64,000 nt of DNA from Gemmatimonadota bacterium (lineage in GTDB: Bacteria > Gemmatimonadota > Gemmatimonadetes > Longimicrobiales > Gaopeijiaceae), in NCBI GenBank assembly GCA_027623325.1, contig JAQBXY010000001.1:193511-257510 (forward strand). The letters are read 5' to 3'. Numbering within the stretch: the first letter of the stretch is position 1; each line of letters starts with the position of its first letter. Made by a program: the position numbers and the translations under genes. This document shows, piece after piece, positions 1-8,906 of this stretch. The notes below the pieces were generated by a model. That model searched no databases. It was not told where the DNA came from and saw only the letters and a program-made list of their open reading frames with translations.

Positions 1-1095
1 GGCGACGGCTTTCTGCAGAAGATCTTTCTCCCTGCTGGTGGAACAGCGGAGGTCGGTGCCGTAATTGGAGTGATCGCGCCGGCGGGTGAGGACATTTCCG
101 GCGTCTCAGGTGTGGCAGGAGGCGTCGCGTCGGCTAAAGCGGCGAGCGACGCGCCCGATCCAACGCCTTCCGCACCGACAGCTGAGGCGATTCCGACGCC
201 GGTTCCGGCTGCCGTCGGAACGATCTCGAACGGCGGTCGCGTCAAAGCGTCACCGCTGGCGAGGCGGCTGGCCGAGGAGATGGGAGTGGACCTGGCGATC
301 GTTTCCGGGTCGGGCCCGGGCGGTCGGGTCGTGAAGCGAGATGTCGAGTCGGCGAAGGCCCAAGGGGTCACCGCCCCATCGGTCACCGCCTGGACTTCGG
401 ACGAAGCCGAGTACGCCGATATGCCGACATCGCAGATGAGAAAGGCCATCGCCAAGCGGCTCATCACTTCGATCGGACCTGTGCCGACGTTCTATCTGAC
501 GATGGACGTGGACATGGGGCGGGTCATCGAGGCGCGGAAGAGCATCAACGTCATGCTCGAACGAGAGGGTGGCAAAGTCTCCATCAACGACATCGTCCTA
601 AAGGCGGTAGCCGCCGCCCTTCGTCAACATCCGAACTGTAATGCTCAGTGGCACGACAGCTATGTAAGGCGCTTCAACGCGGTACACATCGGAGTGGCGG
701 TAGCGATCGAAGATGGGCTCATCACCCCCGTAGTGCGGAACGCACACGCCAAGGGCATCGGTCAGATTGGCGCCGAGGTCAAAGAGCTCGCGGGTAGGGC
801 GCGGGAAAAGAAGCTGATGCCCGACGAGTACACGGGCGCGACCTTCTCTGTCTCGAACCTCGGGATGTTCGGCATCCACAACTTCACGGCGATCATCAAT
901 CCGCCCGAGGCCGGAATTCTAGCCGTCGGCGGTATCGAGGATACGCCGGTCGTCGTCGACGGCGCCGTGGTCGTGCGCCCGCGAATGCGCATCACGATGA
1001 GCTGCGACCATCGCGTGATCGATGGCGCGCAGGGATCGCGCTTTCTACAGACGCTCAAGGGGATGCTCGAGGAGCCGACGGCGATTCTGCTCTAG
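1..1095 (+). CDS. pdhC: Dihydrolipoamide acyltransferase (E2) of a 2-oxoacid dehydrogenase complex, 5' truncated by window edge
   Basis: The reading frame is open from base 1, so the true start lies outside the window. The first codons look like the end of a lipoyl domain (FLQKIFLPAGGTAEVGAVIG). An Ala/Pro-rich linker follows, then a peripheral subunit-binding domain (KASPLARRLAEEMGVDL, GSGPGGRVVKRDV) and the catalytic acyltransferase core. The core carries SNLGMFGI and the active-site motif CDHRVIDGA, whose His and Asp are the catalytic pair. The protein moves acyl groups from the lipoyl arm to CoA. The motifs fit pyruvate dehydrogenase E2 best, but a branched-chain or 2-oxoglutarate E2 cannot be excluded without E1. 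The E3 gene (8907-10313) lies about 8 kb downstream on the same strand, separated by unrelated genes. The convergent DinB gene ends 9 bases after this stop. Confidence 0.93.
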   Translation, partial: GDGFLQKIFLPAGGTAEVGAVIGVIAPAGEDISGVSGVAGGVASAKAASDAPDPTPSAPTAEAIPTPVPAAVGTISNGGRVKASPLARRLAEEMGVDLAIVSGSGPGGRVVKRDVESAKAQGVTAPSVTAWTSDEAEYADMPTSQMRKAIAKRLITSIGPVPTFYLTMDVDMGRVIEARKSINVMLEREGGKVSINDIVLKAVAAALRQHPNCNAQWHDSYVRRFNAVHIGVAVAIEDGLITPVVRNAHAKGIGQIGAEVKELAGRAREKKLMPDEYTGATFSVSNLGMFGIHNFTAIINPPEAGILAVGGIEDTPVVVDGAVVVRPRMRITMSCDHRVIDGAQGSRFLQTLKGMLEEPTAILL

Positions 1096-1104
1096 GGCCG
1101 CGTC

Positions 1105-1662
1105 CTAGTCGTTCCCCGCACTCCACGGTGGCACGACGTGGTTGGCTCGGGCGTACGCGATTAGCTGGCCGAGGTGCTCGTGCATGTCGGCCATCGCGGT
1201 CGCGACGCTCGCGTGCACCGGCATCGCCCGACCGAAGTACGAACCATCGGAGAGGCGTTTCTCCTCGGACATGGTCGACACCACACCGCTCAGAAAGCGG
1301 AACGAGGTCTCGAGCTCCACGACCATCGCGGCTTTCGAAAGGGCCCCCGCACGTTCCAGTTCAGGACCGAAACCGCGAGCGGCACCGGGCGCTGCCTCAT
1401 AGCCCCACCCCGTCGGGAACAGGTGCGCCTCGGCGATCGCGAGTCCGAGCACTTCGCGGACCGATCGTACGCCTTCCATCGGACGCCAATTGTACTGCGA
1501 CTCACCGAACGCCTCGGCGAGCTGCATGAACTTGCTTCCCATATCCTCGATGTCCGCAACCTGGACGTCTTGCCAGGACGCGAGCTGAGCCTCCGTCATG
1601 TTGGGCACGCCCACGATCATCAACAGGGTCGCTGCGAGACATGTTGCTGCTTTCCTACCCAT
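1105..1662 (-). CDS. Secreted DinB-family protein
   Basis: A 185-residue protein with a signal peptide (MGRKAATCLAATLLMIVGVP, then cleavage near TEAQ). I chose this ATG over one 66 bases upstream because it puts the hydrophobic signal right at the N-terminus. The mature part reads as a DinB four-helix bundle: a helix with EAFGESQYNWRP, then SVREVLGLAIAEAHL and DMHEHLGQLIAYAR, whose histidines match the metal-binding His positions of the fold. DinB-like proteins include thiol-dependent S-transferases and many of unknown function, and an exported version is common in this kind of genome. No substrate can be inferred. It is divergent from the amidohydrolase at 1721, with a 58-base shared promoter region. 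Confidence 0.8.
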   Translation of the reverse strand: MGRKAATCLAATLLMIVGVPNMTEAQLASWQDVQVADIEDMGSKFMQLAEAFGESQYNWRPMEGVRSVREVLGLAIAEAHLFPTGWGYEAAPGAARGFGPELERAGALSKAAMVVELETSFRFLSGVVSTMSEEKRLSDGSYFGRAMPVHASVATAMADMHEHLGQLIAYARANHVVPPWSAGND

Positions 1663-1720
1663 GGTTTCCCGCCTATTACATGACTGACACGGTACGCTTG
1701 ACCATCTACGAGTCTGGCCA

Positions 1721-3421
1721 ATGAACATGACATCTGCAACCGGCCGTCACGGCTCTTCGGGTATCACATGTTGGGGCGCGCTCGTCCTGACCGGATTCGC
1801 TTTCGTCGGCTGCAGTCCACCGTTCGAACCGGCCGATATCGTTCTGGTTGGAGGGCCGGTCGTGACCCTTGCGGAAGCGGGCGTCGTCGGTGGCATTGCC
1901 GTGACCGGCTCACGTATCGTGGCCGTTGGCGCCGAGACGGAGATCCGGCGCTACATCGGGGAAGACACCCGGGTGATTGACCTCGCGGGCCGTTCGGTGA
2001 TCCCTGGACTGGCCGACAACCACTTCCATTCGAGCGGTGGCGGGCCCGGCGTAGACCTCTCGACGGCACGCTCGATTCGGGACGTCCTCGACGCGATCTC
2101 GGCTCGCGCTGCATCGACGCCCTCGGGTGAGGTGATCGTCACCAATAGTGATTGGCATGAGGGTCAGTTGGCGGAACAGCGGCTCGTGTATCGAGACGAA
2201 CTCGATGAGGCGGCCCCGAACCACGCCGTGGTAGTGGTGCGTGGGGGACACGAATACATCTTGAACTCCGCGGGCCTGCGCCGGTGGGGGATCACGGAGT
2301 CGACTCCCAACGTGCCAGGCGGCAGGATCGGCCGCTACGCGGATGGTCGCCTGAACGGCGAACTTGTCGATCGCGCGAAGGACCCCGTGGAACTTCCGTC
2401 GTCGCCGTCGGCGAGCCCCGAGGCGGTCCGGACGGCCCTCATGGCCGAGTACGCGACGCTGAACCGACGCGGGCTCACGAGTGTTCGCCACCCCGGAGGC
2501 TCCGTCGAGCAGTTCGAAGTCTTGCAGTCACTCCGCGAGGCCGGCCGACTGACGCTTCGCATCGACTTTCTGTTTCGGGCGCCGCGAGCGGGATCGCCCG
2601 ACGCTATGCGGAGCGCCATGTCCGCTTGGCCGGCCCCGGACGCGGGAGATGCCTGGCTTAGAATTGGTGGAATCAAGCACGGTGTAGATGGAGGATTCGA
2701 AGGAGGGCTCATGAGGGATCCGTACGAGGAGCCTTGGGGGGAGGGCGGCACCTTCTACGGCCTTCAGACTGTCCCGCGAGAAGCGTTCATCGAATCGGTG
2801 CAGGAACTGAATCGGGCCGGTTGGCGTGTCGCGACTCACGCGGTCGGCGACGCGGCGATCGATTTGGTGCTCGACGCCTACGAGGTCGTGGACGCCGAGA
2901 CTCCCCTCGACGGTCGGCGGTGGGTGATCGAACACGGGTTCATTCCCCGTGAGGATCACTTTGCTCGTATGCGTGCGATGGGCCTCTCCGTGACAGCGCA
3001 GGATCACCTGTACCTCGCGGCGCCGAGTCTCGTGGAGTACTGGGGCAGGGAACGGGCGGCGTGGACGACGCCTCTGCGAGCGTATATCGATGCCGGCATT
3101 CCGGTTTCCCTCGGTACCGACTCGCCTGTAGTCCCGTACGATCCGTGGTGGGTGTTGCACCACTTCACGACCCGAGGGACGATCAGCGCCGGAATTGTGG
3201 GTGCGGACCAACGCGTTTCGCGCGAGGAGGCGCTACGCGCCGCGACGGAAGGCTACGCGTACCTGACGTTCTCGGAGAACGAACGAGGAACGCTGGCGGC
3301 CGGCATGCTCGCGGACCTCGTCGTGACCGCCGAGAATTACCTCGAGTGCCCCGATCCGTGCCTCGAGACGATGCAGGTCGACTTCACGATCGTGGATGGA
3401 CGCATCGTCTGGGAACGCTGA
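1721..3421 (+). CDS. Lipoprotein amidohydrolase, amidohydrolase family 3 (YtcJ-like)
   Basis: 566 residues. The N-terminus has a lipoprotein signal ending in FAFVGC (Cys31), which places the enzyme on a membrane facing the periplasm. The metal-dependent hydrolase fold is shown by the beta-sandwich start (ADIVLVGGPVVTLAEAG), the motif DLAGRSVIPGLADNHFHS with the HxH metal pair, a conserved lysine region (IGGIKHGVDGGFEGG), the His motifs ATHAVGDAAID and IEHGFI, and the late Asp motif SLGTDSPVVPYDP. Family 3 members hydrolyse amide or carbamate-like bonds, and most are uncharacterised. The next gene, an exported S9 peptidase, starts 80 bases later on the same strand. The two may share a transcript and act on extracellular peptides or amides. 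Confidence 0.88.
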   Translation: MNMTSATGRHGSSGITCWGALVLTGFAFVGCSPPFEPADIVLVGGPVVTLAEAGVVGGIAVTGSRIVAVGAETEIRRYIGEDTRVIDLAGRSVIPGLADNHFHSSGGGPGVDLSTARSIRDVLDAISARAASTPSGEVIVTNSDWHEGQLAEQRLVYRDELDEAAPNHAVVVVRGGHEYILNSAGLRRWGITESTPNVPGGRIGRYADGRLNGELVDRAKDPVELPSSPSASPEAVRTALMAEYATLNRRGLTSVRHPGGSVEQFEVLQSLREAGRLTLRIDFLFRAPRAGSPDAMRSAMSAWPAPDAGDAWLRIGGIKHGVDGGFEGGLMRDPYEEPWGEGGTFYGLQTVPREAFIESVQELNRAGWRVATHAVGDAAIDLVLDAYEVVDAETPLDGRRWVIEHGFIPREDHFARMRAMGLSVTAQDHLYLAAPSLVEYWGRERAAWTTPLRAYIDAGIPVSLGTDSPVVPYDPWWVLHHFTTRGTISAGIVGADQRVSREEALRAATEGYAYLTFSENERGTLAAGMLADLVVTAENYLECPDPCLETMQVDFTIVDGRIVWER

Positions 3422-3501
3422 ACCGCCTGTCCGCTGCTGGCGCCTGCACGGGCCGGCCCTACTTTGTTCGTCTTGTTTCACCCGTAGCACGAGGTGTTTC
3501 T

Positions 3502-5541
3502 ATGTCTATCCGCATGCCCCTGGTCGCGGCGATCGGAGTCGCGACTGGTCTTCTGATCGTGAACCCATCCGCAGCGGTCACTCAGTCGAACGACATACGC
3601 ACGATCTCGCTGGAGATGTATCTCGACCTGGAGAGCGTGTCAGATCCCCAGATCTCGCCCGACGGACAGAAGATCGTCTATACCCGGGGTTGGATCGACA
3701 AGATGAATGACAAACGCGAGTCGTCGATCTGGATCATGAATGCCGACGGCTCGAGGAGCCGGGCGCTCGTGGACGGATCAGGGCCGATTTGGTCGCCGGA
3801 TGGCAGTCGGATCGCGTATACCGCGTCCGGGGAGCCCGAGGGAACCCAGATATTTGTTCGCTGGATGGATGATGAGGGAGCGACGAGTCAAATCACGCGG
3901 CTCGAGAAGAGTCCCAGCGGTATCCGCTGGTCTCCCGACGGGCGGTCGATCTCCTTCACGATGAACGTGGAGGGTGAGCCGGCGTGGACCGTGAATCCTC
4001 CTGGCCGGCCGGCCGGTGCCACCTGGGTCGCGTCACCGAAGGTCGTTACGCGCGCGGACTACCGGCAGGACCGCGTCGGTTTCGTCGACGAGGGATGGCA
4101 ACACATCTTCGTAGTTCCGGCGGAGGGGGGCACTGCTCGCCAACTCACGGACGGGTATTGGAACCACTCGACCGGCGAGTGGACCCCGGACGGCACAGAG
4201 TTGGTCTTTTCGTCACTCCGGACCGAAGACTCAGAGCTCTCCTGGCGCGAGTCGGAGGTTTACGCGGTGCGTGTGGCCTCGGGAGCGATCCGTCAGCTGA
4301 CGACGCGTAAGGGCCAGGACAGCGGTCCGCTGCCATCACCCGCGGGCGACTTGATCGCCTACCGCGGTTCGGATTTCCACACGGACACGTACCGAAATTC
4401 TGGCGTCTACGTCATGAACATGGATGGCTCGCGGCCTCGGTTGATCTCAGGAGACTTCGATCGCCAGATCAACGGCATGGAATGGGCGTCGGACGGAAGC
4501 GGGCTCTATATGAACGTCAGCACCGAGGGCACGAACAATTTGTATTTCGTGTCCACGAGCGGGGGCGTGCGAACGCTGTCGACTGGCGAACACATGCTTG
4601 CTCTGAGCTCGTTCTCTGATGACGGAAGGGGGGTCGGGACGTTCACGAGCCCGCACGTGGCTTCGGACATCGTGGCATTCGATCTCGCCGATCCCTCCCG
4701 CAGGAGCCAACTGACTCAGGTCAATGCCGATGTCCTCGGCGGGCTGACGCTCGGCGACGTCGAAGAGATCATGTACGAGTCTGTCGACGGCTTCCAGATC
4801 CAGGGATGGATCATCAAGCCGCCGGACTTTGATCCGAGCCGGAAGTATCCGCTCATGCTTTCCATTCATGGCGGCCCCCATGGCATGTACAACGTCGGCT
4901 TCAACTTCTCCTGGCAGGAGCACGCCGCGAACGGATATGTGGTTCTGTACACGAATCCCCGGGGAAGCACGGGCTACGGAAGTGCGTTCGCCAACTCGAT
5001 CAAGAACGCGTATCCGGGGAAGGACTACGACGATCTGATGAACGGGGTGGACCTCGTGATCAGCCGGGGCTACATCGACGACCAGAACATGTTCGTGTAC
5101 GGATGCTCCGGTGGTGGGGTCCTGACCTCATGGGTGGTTGGGCACACGAATCGGTTCGCCGCCGCATCGGCGAATTGCCCCGTGACGAACTGGCTGTCGT
5201 TCGTAGGCACGACCGACGGCATTGGCTGGTACAAGAACTTCGAGAATTTCCCGTGGGACGACCCGAGCGAACATCTGAGACGGTCGCCGCTGATGTATGT
5301 CGGGAACGTGACCACGCCGACGATGCTCATGACGGGCGTGAACGATCTGCGCACGCCGATGCCACAAACGGAAGAGTACTACGCGGCCCTGAAGGTCATG
5401 GGCGTGGAGACTGCGATGATCCGTTTCAACAACGAGTGGCACGGAACGTCGAGCACGCCGTCGAACTTCTTAAGGACGCAGCTCTTCTTGCGCGAGTGGT
5501 TCCAACGGCACTCCCGCGGGCGCAGCGTTACCGATAACTGA
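3502..5541 (+). CDS. Exported S9-family peptidase (prolyl oligopeptidase / dipeptidyl aminopeptidase type)
   Basis: 679 residues. The open frame extends further upstream but overlaps the preceding gene there. The ATG at 3502 gives a clean signal peptide (MSIRMPLVAAIGVATGLLIV). The N-terminal two thirds are a beta-propeller with repeated blades of the type SPDGQKIVYTRG, SPDGSRIAYTASG and SPDGRSISFTM. The C-terminal alpha/beta-hydrolase domain has the oxyanion region LSIHGGPHGMYN, the nucleophile Ser536 in YGCSGGG, Asp615 in TGVNDLRTPM and His647 in NEWHGTSS, a complete Ser-Asp-His triad. It cleaves short peptides, probably after proline or as an aminopeptidase, in the periplasm. A double hairpin follows the gene. 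Confidence 0.93.
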   Translation: MSIRMPLVAAIGVATGLLIVNPSAAVTQSNDIRTISLEMYLDLESVSDPQISPDGQKIVYTRGWIDKMNDKRESSIWIMNADGSRSRALVDGSGPIWSPDGSRIAYTASGEPEGTQIFVRWMDDEGATSQITRLEKSPSGIRWSPDGRSISFTMNVEGEPAWTVNPPGRPAGATWVASPKVVTRADYRQDRVGFVDEGWQHIFVVPAEGGTARQLTDGYWNHSTGEWTPDGTELVFSSLRTEDSELSWRESEVYAVRVASGAIRQLTTRKGQDSGPLPSPAGDLIAYRGSDFHTDTYRNSGVYVMNMDGSRPRLISGDFDRQINGMEWASDGSGLYMNVSTEGTNNLYFVSTSGGVRTLSTGEHMLALSSFSDDGRGVGTFTSPHVASDIVAFDLADPSRRSQLTQVNADVLGGLTLGDVEEIMYESVDGFQIQGWIIKPPDFDPSRKYPLMLSIHGGPHGMYNVGFNFSWQEHAANGYVVLYTNPRGSTGYGSAFANSIKNAYPGKDYDDLMNGVDLVISRGYIDDQNMFVYGCSGGGVLTSWVVGHTNRFAAASANCPVTNWLSFVGTTDGIGWYKNFENFPWDDPSEHLRRSPLMYVGNVTTPTMLMTGVNDLRTPMPQTEEYYAALKVMGVETAMIRFNNEWHGTSSTPSNFLRTQLFLREWFQRHSRGRSVTDN

Positions 5542-5554
5542 GTGCCCCGGCTCT

Positions 5555-5613
5555 CCGGATTCCCTAAGGGGATCCGGTGCAAAGACCCGGGCGGCGCGTG
5601 TAAGGCGCCGCCC
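5555..5613. terminator. Bidirectional terminator: two adjacent hairpins between convergent genes
   Basis: Two inverted repeats fill the gap between the S9 peptidase (+) and the ADOP permease (-). The first is CCGGATTCCC (5555-5564) with GGGGATCCGG (5568-5577), ten pairs including one G-T. The second is a perfect nine-pair stem, GGGCGGCGC (5589-5597) and GCGCCGCCC (5605-5613), with a 7-base loop. There is no clear T-run, so the termination strength is inferred from position and stem stability only. Confidence 0.6.
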
Positions 5614-5633
5614 AGCCCGGATTCGCGTCCAGG

Positions 5634-8331
5634 CTAATCCATCTTCAGTGAGAGCATCGGATCGACTGCGGCCGCTCTACGGGCCGGAAGGTAGACCGCG
5701 ACCGCAGCCACGACGATCAAGATGGTCGGCACGACTGTGAACGCGATCGGGTCCATGGCGTTGACGTTGTACAGCAGTCCTTGAACCAGTCTCGAGATGC
5801 CCAGAGCGGCGGCGACCCCGAGCGCCGTGCCGATCAACGCCAGCCGCATTCCTTCATTCAGAACCAGCCGAAGAACCGAACCTCGATCGGCGCCCAGCGC
5901 CAAGCGGATTCCGAGTTCACGGCGGCGCTGAGACACCGAATATGCCATGACGCCGTAGATGCCGACCGCGGCCAACGTCAAGCCGAGGAGCCCGAAGAGA
6001 CCGAGCACTGAGCCGCCGAGGCGTGCGGGTAGCAGTGCGATGCCCATGTGGTCTTCCATGGACCGAACATCGTAGACGGGCATGTCAGGGTCGACGGACC
6101 GAACGATCTCCCGGAACTGTCGAAGCACCGCCTGCGGATCACCAGGACTCCGGGCCACCAGGGTCATGTCCGATCGGAAGAGCCTCCGGTAGGGGAAGTA
6201 CATGTATTCGGTCGGTTCTTCGCCGAGGCTTCGGTACTTGCCCGTTTCGACGACACCCACCACTTCCCACTCGGTCCTCGCCGCGACGACCGTCTTGCCC
6301 AGGGCGGACTGGTCGGGCCAGAAGCGGTCCGCGAAGCGTTGGTTGATGATCATCACGGGCGCCGACGCTTCGTCGTCCAGTCGCGTGAATGTCCGACCCT
6401 GGACGAGGTCGATGCCCATCGTCTCGAGGTAACCCTCGCTCACGTAGGTAAAGTTCAGACTCGAGCGCTCGCCTTCGGCGAAGTCGTATCCGGGAATCTC
6501 CACTCCTCGGTCGGCTCCGCCCAAACCGAGCGGGGCGGAAAGAGTTAGCCCAACACCGGTCGTCTCCGGCAACCTCTCGACTTCGTTCGTGATCCTGTCC
6601 CAGAACTCTCTCGCCTGCGCTTCGTCGTATCCCTGCAGGCCTGGATCGACGGAGGCCATCACGAGATTCCCGGGGTCGTCGAAGCCTGGATCGATTTGTG
6701 TCGCGGACTGTAGGCTTCTCAAGAACAGGCCAGAGCTTATCAGCAATAACAGCGATAGAGCCACCTGAGCGACGATGAGCGTATTGCGCGTCGTCTGGCC
6801 GCCGGAGCGTTCACTTGACGCCCCCCTGAGAGCGGAGGCCGTCCCCGAGCGTGCCGCCAGGAGCGCGGGGGCCATTCCGAAGACGAATCCCGCCGAGAGG
6901 GACACGGCGGCTGTGAAGAGCAGAACCGTCGGGCTTAGCTCCACGTTGAACTGAAAGGGCCCGTCGATCGGTGGACGGAAGTTGGAAAGTAGGCCCGTCG
7001 CGACTTTGGCCAGGCCAAGGCCGGCAAGCCCGGCGAGGATGCTGAAGATGAGGCTCTCGGTGAGCAGTTGTTGGACGATGCGTCCGCGCCCGGCCCCCAT
7101 GCTGATTCGAATACCCATCTCCCGACGTCGGTCGCGGGCTCTGGCCATGAACAGGTTCGCCACGTTCACACACGCGATCAGGAGGAGCAGTCCGACTACG
7201 ACCATCAGGACGGTGCTCAGGCCGACCTGTGCGCCGGCGAAGCTCGGGTGAATGCCGGCATCCTTCTGGAGCACCAGAGTGTGACTGATCTGATCGTCGT
7301 AGTCGTTCGGGTGTTCCTCGCGAAGTTGGAGAAGGACGGACTCCAGGCGGGCCCTCGCCTGTTCCAAGTCGACTTCTTCCCTGAGGCGGCCGACCACGGA
7401 CATCATGTTGCTTCCTCTGGCCTCGATCAGGGTTCGCGCCGGGGCTGAGAACGTGCTGCATCATCAGCGGCAAGAAGAGTGGTGGGGAGGCGAAGTTGAC
7501 CGGCCCGCGGAAGTCCTCGGGAGCCACACCCACGATTTCGAACGGATGTCCGTTCAGGGAGATCACCCTTCCAAGGACCCCAGGATCCGCGCCGAAGCGA
7601 GCTTCCCAATAGCCGTGGCTGAGTACCGCGACCGGATGCGCGCCCGGGCCGCGGTCCTCGACGCCAGGTATGAACGTCCGGCCGAGGGCCGACTGAACAC
7701 CATAGGCCTGGAAGAAGTTCGCCGAGACGAGCATCCCCACGGTGCGCTCGTTGCTTCCCTCTGCCGAGATCGAAAGGGGCTCGAAATACCAGGCCGCGAC
7801 ACTTTCGAAGACATCGGAGGACCGATCGCGCAGGTCCTGATAGTGCGGTATGGAGACGGATCCGAACTCCAAACCGGGCCATTCTCGATAGATCTGGACC
7901 AGCGCGTCGGGATCTTCCGCCCCCTCGAGTGGGCGAAGGAGGATTCCGTGGACCGCCGAGAACGTCGCGGCATTGAGCCCGATACCGAGCGCCAGTGTCG
8001 TCACGGTCGCCAAGGTGAACATTGGGCTCTTCCACAGCATCCGAACACTGAAGACTATGTCCCTCCACACATCATTCATCATCCCCGCCACCCCTCGTTG
8101 GTTGTGCCCACTTGGTTGCGCGAGCCGGACCGAGGTCACGAAGTCTCGCAGTAGAAAAGCCAGCAGCCGCAGGCCGCCTCCGGTGCCTCGAAAGCGATGT
8201 TCGCCCCGGCGATCGTCGAAGGCCTGGAGCAGGTCTTTGGCGAATCGTTTCCGAAACTCGGCCGGATATAGGCCGAGGAGGATTCGGTAGAACCGCCTGA
8301 TTCGATCCACATCCGATGAAGGCGACGTCAC
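5634..8331 (-). pseudogene. ADOP-type ABC transporter permease (MacB/FtsX-like), broken by a one-base frameshift
   Basis: One gene split over two frames. The 5' part starts at a GTG (8331) overlapping the PadR stop as GTGA and begins with the soluble segment FYRILLGLYPAEFRKRF typical of ADOP permeases. It continues through TM1 (SPMFTLATVTTLALGIG) and the periplasmic MacB-like core to MMQHVLSPGAN. The frame then shifts. The other frame carries on with LIEARGSNMMSVVGRLREEV and covers the rest: TM segments, ARDRRREMGIRISMGAGRGR, the second periplasmic domain and the last FtsX domain (SQRRRELGIRLALGADRGS), ending at LSLKMD. Removing one base from the GGG at 7430-7432 restores 898 codons plus a stop, the normal length for this family. 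Such permeases usually pair with MacB-like ATPases encoded elsewhere. Whether it is a real mutation or an assembly error is open. Confidence 0.85.
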
Positions 8332-8675
8332 GTGCCGAGTCGCTCCTGGACGACACTGACGGCCCGCAGCAGACGGGCGGACTCGTCGCGCAGCGCCTCG
8401 CCACCCAGTGTCGTCATGCGGTAGTAGCGCCGCCGTTCCGCGTGGAGGCCTGCCTCCCCCGGGTTGTCGGTTTCCTCGATCAGCCCGGAAGCGACCATGC
8501 GCTGCAGGGATCCGTAGAGTGTGCCGGGGCCCATCACGATGCGGCCGTCGGTCAGTTCTTCCACCTCGCTCGCGATCGAATAACCGTGCCGCGGACCGCT
8601 CGTCATGGCCGCGAGGACATAGAAGACCGTGGGCGAGAGCGGAAGGAGCCCTTCGAGGTCGATGGCGTGCGTCAC
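8328..8675 (-). CDS. PadR-family transcriptional regulator
   Basis: 115 residues, the short PadR type. The winged-helix core is visible: LSPTVFYVLAAMTSGPRHGYSIASEVEELT, then the wing VMGPGTLYGSLQRMVASGLIEE and ERRRYYRMTTLGGEALRDE. PadR proteins bind DNA as dimers and usually repress their own operon and a linked transporter. Its stop overlaps the GTG start of the ADOP permease by four bases, so the two are co-transcribed and translationally coupled, as in the well-known PadR-ADOP gene pair. The palindrome at 8732-8752, 57 bases upstream of the start, is its likely operator. Confidence 0.92.
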   Translation of the reverse strand: MTHAIDLEGLLPLSPTVFYVLAAMTSGPRHGYSIASEVEELTDGRIVMGPGTLYGSLQRMVASGLIEETDNPGEAGLHAERRRYYRMTTLGGEALRDESARLLRAVSVVQERLGT

Positions 8676-8731
8676 GGGTCGTTCCGTGTGTTGGACGCCC
8701 CGATCGACTCACCCTTCCGGTGGGTCGATCG

Positions 8732-8769
8732 ATACATCCGTCAGCGATGTATAACGCCTACGGATGTAT
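8732..8769 (-). promoter_or_regulatory. Likely PadR operator: ATACATC-N7-GATGTAT palindrome plus a third half-site
   Basis: A perfect inverted repeat, ATACATC (8732-8738) and GATGTAT (8746-8752), is followed by a third half-site, GGATGTAT (8762-8769). The outer pair ATACATCCGT (8732-8741) and ACGGATGTAT (8760-8769) is itself a perfect 10-base inverted repeat. PadR regulators are known to bind dyads with ATGT/ACAT-type half-sites. The location just upstream of padR suggests autorepression of the padR-permease operon. The lpdA gene diverges from the same 231-base region and might also feel it. Confidence 0.6.
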
Positions 8770-8906
8770 TGGCTCCCGTGTTTCAGAGCGGCTACCGCGA
8801 GGTTACCGCACCTTTACCGTCCCGGACGGGGCGTCTACTTTCGTGGACTTGTTACCCAATAGAATCTCGGGATCCTGCGGGATCTTGATCATACGGAGAG
8901 ACCTTC

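Noticed and set aside
3061..3501. Extension of the S9 peptidase upstream of 3502
   Set aside because: It would overlap the amidohydrolase for 361 bases, is Arg-rich and non-homologous, and would bury the signal peptide.
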